From CAZQKW01 sp964594075 (GTDB taxonomy: Bacteria; Desulfobacterota; WTBG01; CAIYCZ01), in NCBI GenBank assembly GCA_964594075.1, contig CAZQKW010000063.1:1-17245 (forward strand): a stretch of DNA of 17,245 nt, written 5' to 3'. The position numbers were made by a program, and so were the translations under genes. Below are positions 14,649 through 17,245 of this stretch, one piece after another. Below the pieces are notes generated by a model, which was not told the origin of the DNA, searched no databases, and saw only the letters and a list, made by a program, of their open reading frames with translations. Position 1 is the stretch's first letter, and every line of letters starts with the position of its first letter.

Positions 14649-16991
14649 TTATTTCCTGCTCAAAACAGCAAAGAAGCCAGGTTTCGCGCTTACGGGTCCA
14701 TGCATCGTGACTTTTCCCTGGGTATCAATATCTTCCAGTTTATACCAGTAGGTTTTCCGATTCCGCACCGGTTTATCTGTAAACTGATAGGTTGAAGACG
14801 TCGCAGGACTTCCCTTTGCAGGAATAAGTTCTGCATTGATTCTTTCATAGCTTCCATCTTTTTCGCTACTGCGGTAAATGTTGAATCCCACATTGTCAAT
14901 TTCAGATGCCGTCGTCCAAATTAAGGTAACCTTCCGGTTGCCGGGAATCGCCTGAAAATCCTGCAGGTTAATTACCGTCGCTGGAGCGGTTGTGGTTGTC
15001 GTGCTCGTGCATTCAAATTCATTGAGGATATGTTTTGCGAGCATCTCTCCGACCTCGGGCCGTGCGCTTGCCGGTTTATACATTTCCCAAGTTCCTGTAT
15101 ATTGATTCTGAACCGGCATATCCGGGTTAGGAGCTCCAAGAGCAGGATCATATCCCAGATGTCCATAATCGCTTAAATCATAGGCAAGCGAGGGGTCCAT
15201 GTCGTCGCGAGCGCCAGTCGTCTGCCTCGGTGGAGGATAAGGTCTCATCGTATCGTCACAGCCACCCATCGTAAAACAGCAGGCCGGTGATACAGTCATT
15301 ACTGGTGACCCATTAACCTGTGCGCTACCCGTTCTGTCATCCTTTATTATCTCACCATTCTGAAAAATACCGGATATCTTCCAAACCGTAAGACTCCCAG
15401 AACTTGTAGTGCCTGTTTTGGCTATAATCGTTCCCTTTGCTTTTGAAGTTTGACCTGTAACTGTCCTATTGAGTCTAAAATCACCTGTGCCATTAATATA
15501 ATTAATCACTCCCTTGCCGCACGCATTGTCCACCCAGATACCCCAAAAATCTGCAAACGGATGACCAATGCTGGGATAAGTGATATAATCAAAAGTGCCC
15601 CATTTTAACCATGTTTTTATACCAATTTCTTTTCCAATCTGATTGGGAATTTCTACAAGATTTAAAACTGAATCCGAAATAATCTGTGGAAAACCAATCA
15701 CTATATGCTTTACCCCGTTATTTTTTAGAATCTCTAAAGCATCCCAGTATTTATATCCCCAAGGCGCCGGGGGCAGCAGTTTATTTGACTCATAAAGCCA
15801 GGCATGGCCGAGGTTTTCGCCACGCATGTTTCTTGTGCGCTCCAGTCCATTATATCCTTCAGCAATACCATTTTCTCTTATACCCATATACGCACCTATA
15901 ATATTGTTCGGGTTGATATCAGGGTGATCGGAAAGTAGTTTTGCTTTAATACCCTCTATAATCCCAAGCGTATCGTCAATCTTTGGATCAAAATATTCCG
16001 CCCAGTCAACAAGTGCGTGATCCAATAAAAGCACACCCGTCTGAGAATCAGGCACTGTGGGAGACATGGCGGCTTCAATGCTTTCCACATTGAGCGCAAT
16101 AAGATCAGGATCTGAAGCAACCGGATTTGGATTTGTAGCAAGCGGGATAGATGGGTCATGGATAGGAGGTCCATTAGCATATGACCATTGAGGTGTCCAA
16201 CCAGGTGGATCATCAGGCTTAGAATTTACCATTAAATTTTTGGGGTCATTTAGCCATTTTATTGGTATGGAACCTGCGCCATTATCACTTAAAACTCTTT
16301 TTGCCATTGTTAGAACATCATAGGATTTAGTAAATCGGACGCCACCAACTGTCAAATCAATGAGAATAATTTGGGAAACACCTTTTGCAAGAAGTCGATC
16401 AATTGGCCCATCTACATTATACCGTTCTCTGTCGCAGCCAGGCCATTCCGACCCCGGTTCTCCACAGTAGGTACATTTGGAAGGAGACCCTGTCATACAT
16501 TCAATTTCCCCTGCTTGTGGGCCATTATAGATAAAGCGTGGATATACATAGTGTGACGGGTCATCTCCGCTAATCCATCCAGCCCAGTCATACTCAAAAG
16601 TTACGTTATTACAGGAGTAGCGATTCATTTCTGCTATCATATCTGACATTTGCTGCATTGTAATGGACTTAAAGGGGTCGGTACCTCCGATACGTTCATA
16701 ATTAAAAGCATATTTTTTTACTTCTTTGGGACCATTTTGTGTGGTCAAAACATTCTTCCACTGATCTGGACACCAGATAACAAGCTGATACACTGAATGG
16801 TTTGGCTCATAAGAAAACATCTGTACAGATGTATCCCATAGATACTGATCTGCATAATTGTCAAATCCCCCATGAACAACAAACAGCACCCCCACTTTTA
16901 CCTGCGCTGCACTTGAACTCGGGCTGAATAGGATCAGCCCCATCAGCAAAATTAAAAATAACTTACCCCACTTCCTGTTTTCTGCTTTCAT
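14649..16991 (-). CDS. Exported ferrochelatase-like protein with beta-rich insert and C-terminal Fn3-like module
   Basis: 780 residues. Signal peptide 1-29 (KLFLILLMGLILFSPSSSAA). Residues 31-490 follow ferrochelatase order: KVGVLFVVHGGFD (32-44), RIGGTDPFKSIT (100-111; compare RIGGGSP...IT), KGVSQIILIDLTVGG (203-217), VLLLDHALVD (320-329) with FDPKIDD (334-340; compare SAHGLP...GDPY) and HIVIGFPQIISDSVLNLVEI (429-448; compare the FxSDHxETLxEL region). Candidate catalytic His325 is kept; the human H341/E343 equivalents appear as Ser442/Leu444. Residues about 493-568 are a beta-rich insert, 571-660 a family-specific region (CCFTMGGC, PYPPPRQ). After a Thr linker (662-668) comes an Fn3-like domain (676-770). 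GGGGAGG gives a strong start; a terminator-like hairpin lies in the leader. Periplasmic or surface-located; ligand unknown. Confidence 0.8.
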   Translation of the reverse strand: MKAENRKWGKLFLILLMGLILFSPSSSAAQVKVGVLFVVHGGFDNYADQYLWDTSVQMFSYEPNHSVYQLVIWCPDQWKNVLTTQNGPKEVKKYAFNYERIGGTDPFKSITMQQMSDMIAEMNRYSCNNVTFEYDWAGWISGDDPSHYVYPRFIYNGPQAGEIECMTGSPSKCTYCGEPGSEWPGCDRERYNVDGPIDRLLAKGVSQIILIDLTVGGVRFTKSYDVLTMAKRVLSDNGAGSIPIKWLNDPKNLMVNSKPDDPPGWTPQWSYANGPPIHDPSIPLATNPNPVASDPDLIALNVESIEAAMSPTVPDSQTGVLLLDHALVDWAEYFDPKIDDTLGIIEGIKAKLLSDHPDINPNNIIGAYMGIRENGIAEGYNGLERTRNMRGENLGHAWLYESNKLLPPAPWGYKYWDALEILKNNGVKHIVIGFPQIISDSVLNLVEIPNQIGKEIGIKTWLKWGTFDYITYPSIGHPFADFWGIWVDNACGKGVINYINGTGDFRLNRTVTGQTSKAKGTIIAKTGTTSSGSLTVWKISGIFQNGEIIKDDRTGSAQVNGSPVMTVSPACCFTMGGCDDTMRPYPPPRQTTGARDDMDPSLAYDLSDYGHLGYDPALGAPNPDMPVQNQYTGTWEMYKPASARPEVGEMLAKHILNEFECTSTTTTTAPATVINLQDFQAIPGNRKVTLIWTTASEIDNVGFNIYRSSEKDGSYERINAELIPAKGSPATSSTYQFTDKPVRNRKTYWYKLEDIDTQGKVTMHGPVSAKPGFFAVLSRK

Positions 16992-17018
16992 GCCGTGCCT
17001 CCCCTGCTATATGATTTT

Positions 17019-17061
17019 AAAAAAAGAGTGGCGTAGAAATATGTCTTCTACCACGCCACTC
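17019..17061 (-). terminator. Terminator hairpin in the leader of the ferrochelatase-like gene
   Basis: Minus strand: GAGTGGCG pairs with CGCCACTC (8 bp), a 3-base bulge, TAGAA with TTCTA (5 bp), a 7-base loop, then seven T residues. It ends 14 bases before the GGGGAGG ribosome binding site (16998-17004), leaving no room for a promoter between it and the gene. Confidence 0.85.
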
Positions 17062-17114
17062 ATGTCCGCCGTGTTAAGTCCGTCTTATGACCAATTTTAA
17101 ATTGCGAATTGGGC

Positions 17115-17143
17115 ATATTATCTCAGAAGGCTCGCTTTACCAA
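17115..17143 (-). promoter_or_regulatory. Predicted promoter of the ferrochelatase-like gene leader
   Basis: On the minus strand TTGGTA (complement of 17138-17143) is 17 bases before TAATAT (complement of 17115-17120), 4 of 6 matches each. It would give a leader of about 115 bases containing a CCAATT/AATTGG hairpin and then the terminator at 17019-17061. No upstream gene ends in the 184 bases to the window edge. Confidence 0.4.
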
Positions 17144-17199
17144 AACTAAAGATTAAAACCCTACGTAAATATTAAAAAAAATTAAAATATAGTGAATTA

Positions 17200-17218
17200 C
17201 CCCGCCTACAAGGCGGGG
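17200..17218. repeat. REP-like hairpin, right copy
   Basis: Perfect 8-bp inverted repeat CCCCGCCT / AGGCGGGG with loop ACA. It is the partner of 11-29, differing by one compensated base pair. The two copies sit within 30 bases of the two window ends, so the window may be an assembly contig that broke at this repeat. Confidence 0.6.
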
Positions 17219-17245
17219 CATCAAAAATTTTAAAACATCTTTAAT

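Noticed and set aside
14604..14795. 63-codon plus-strand frame opposite the Fn3-like domain
   Set aside because: It begins inside the bidirectional terminator and is antisense to a clearly coding, homologous segment.

Overview
The window looks like chromosomal DNA of a Gram-negative anaerobe, most likely a deltaproteobacterium (Desulfobacterota) or a close relative. Three things suggest this: an outer-membrane beta-barrel protein and several signal-peptide proteins; rubredoxin-like and 2x[4Fe-4S] redox proteins; and secreted proteins whose C-terminal modules (CFI-box-like, Thr-linked Fn3-like) I associate with that group. This is inference from protein families, as no marker gene fixes the lineage. 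There is no plasmid, phage or intact transposon.

Layout. 1-345: REP-like hairpin, one copy of a diverged repeat, a promoter. 346-2488 (+): SnoaL-like protein with a strong terminator, a protein of unknown function with a Cys cluster, and RdgB-type NTP pyrophosphatase. 2606-2683: tRNA-Pro(TGG). 2684-3182: non-coding stretch with a decayed-looking reverse frame, a large hairpin, the second repeat copy and a promoter. 3183-5405 (+): nitroreductase, FMN split-barrel protein, secreted alpha/beta hydrolase. 5571-6659 (-): outer-membrane barrel. 6660-7909: AT-rich accessory stretch with the stranded 3' end of a lost gene plus its terminator, and a possible small RNA. 7910-9797 (+): secreted companion protein and matrixin-type metalloprotease. 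9842-11929 (-): rubredoxin-like mini-protein, GT-C membrane glycosyltransferase, Cys-rich mini-protein. 12135-14560 (+): Fe-S aldo/keto reductase, MoaE-like protein, MBL-fold hydrolase. 14649-16991 (-): large secreted protein with a ferrochelatase-like fold. 17019-17143: its apparent attenuated leader. 17200-17218: second REP-like hairpin.

Genes that seem to act together. The companion and metalloprotease genes overlap and form a secreted pair. The rubredoxin/GT-C/Cys-rich genes are 22-29 bases apart and form one operon behind a good promoter. The aldo/keto reductase, MoaE-like and MBL genes form another. Two exported proteins (4404-5405 and 8421-9797) end in related Cys...FRD-type modules, and the large exported protein at 14649-16991 shares its Fn3-like tail with the remnant at 7003-7182, so the window is rich in surface or periplasmic proteins built from shared C-terminal parts.

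The most unusual item is the ferrochelatase-like exported protein. It keeps the general chelatase layout and one candidate catalytic His but appears to have lost the second His/Glu pair. It carries a beta-rich insert and a C-terminal Fn3-like domain, and a terminator hairpin sits in its leader just before the ribosome binding site.
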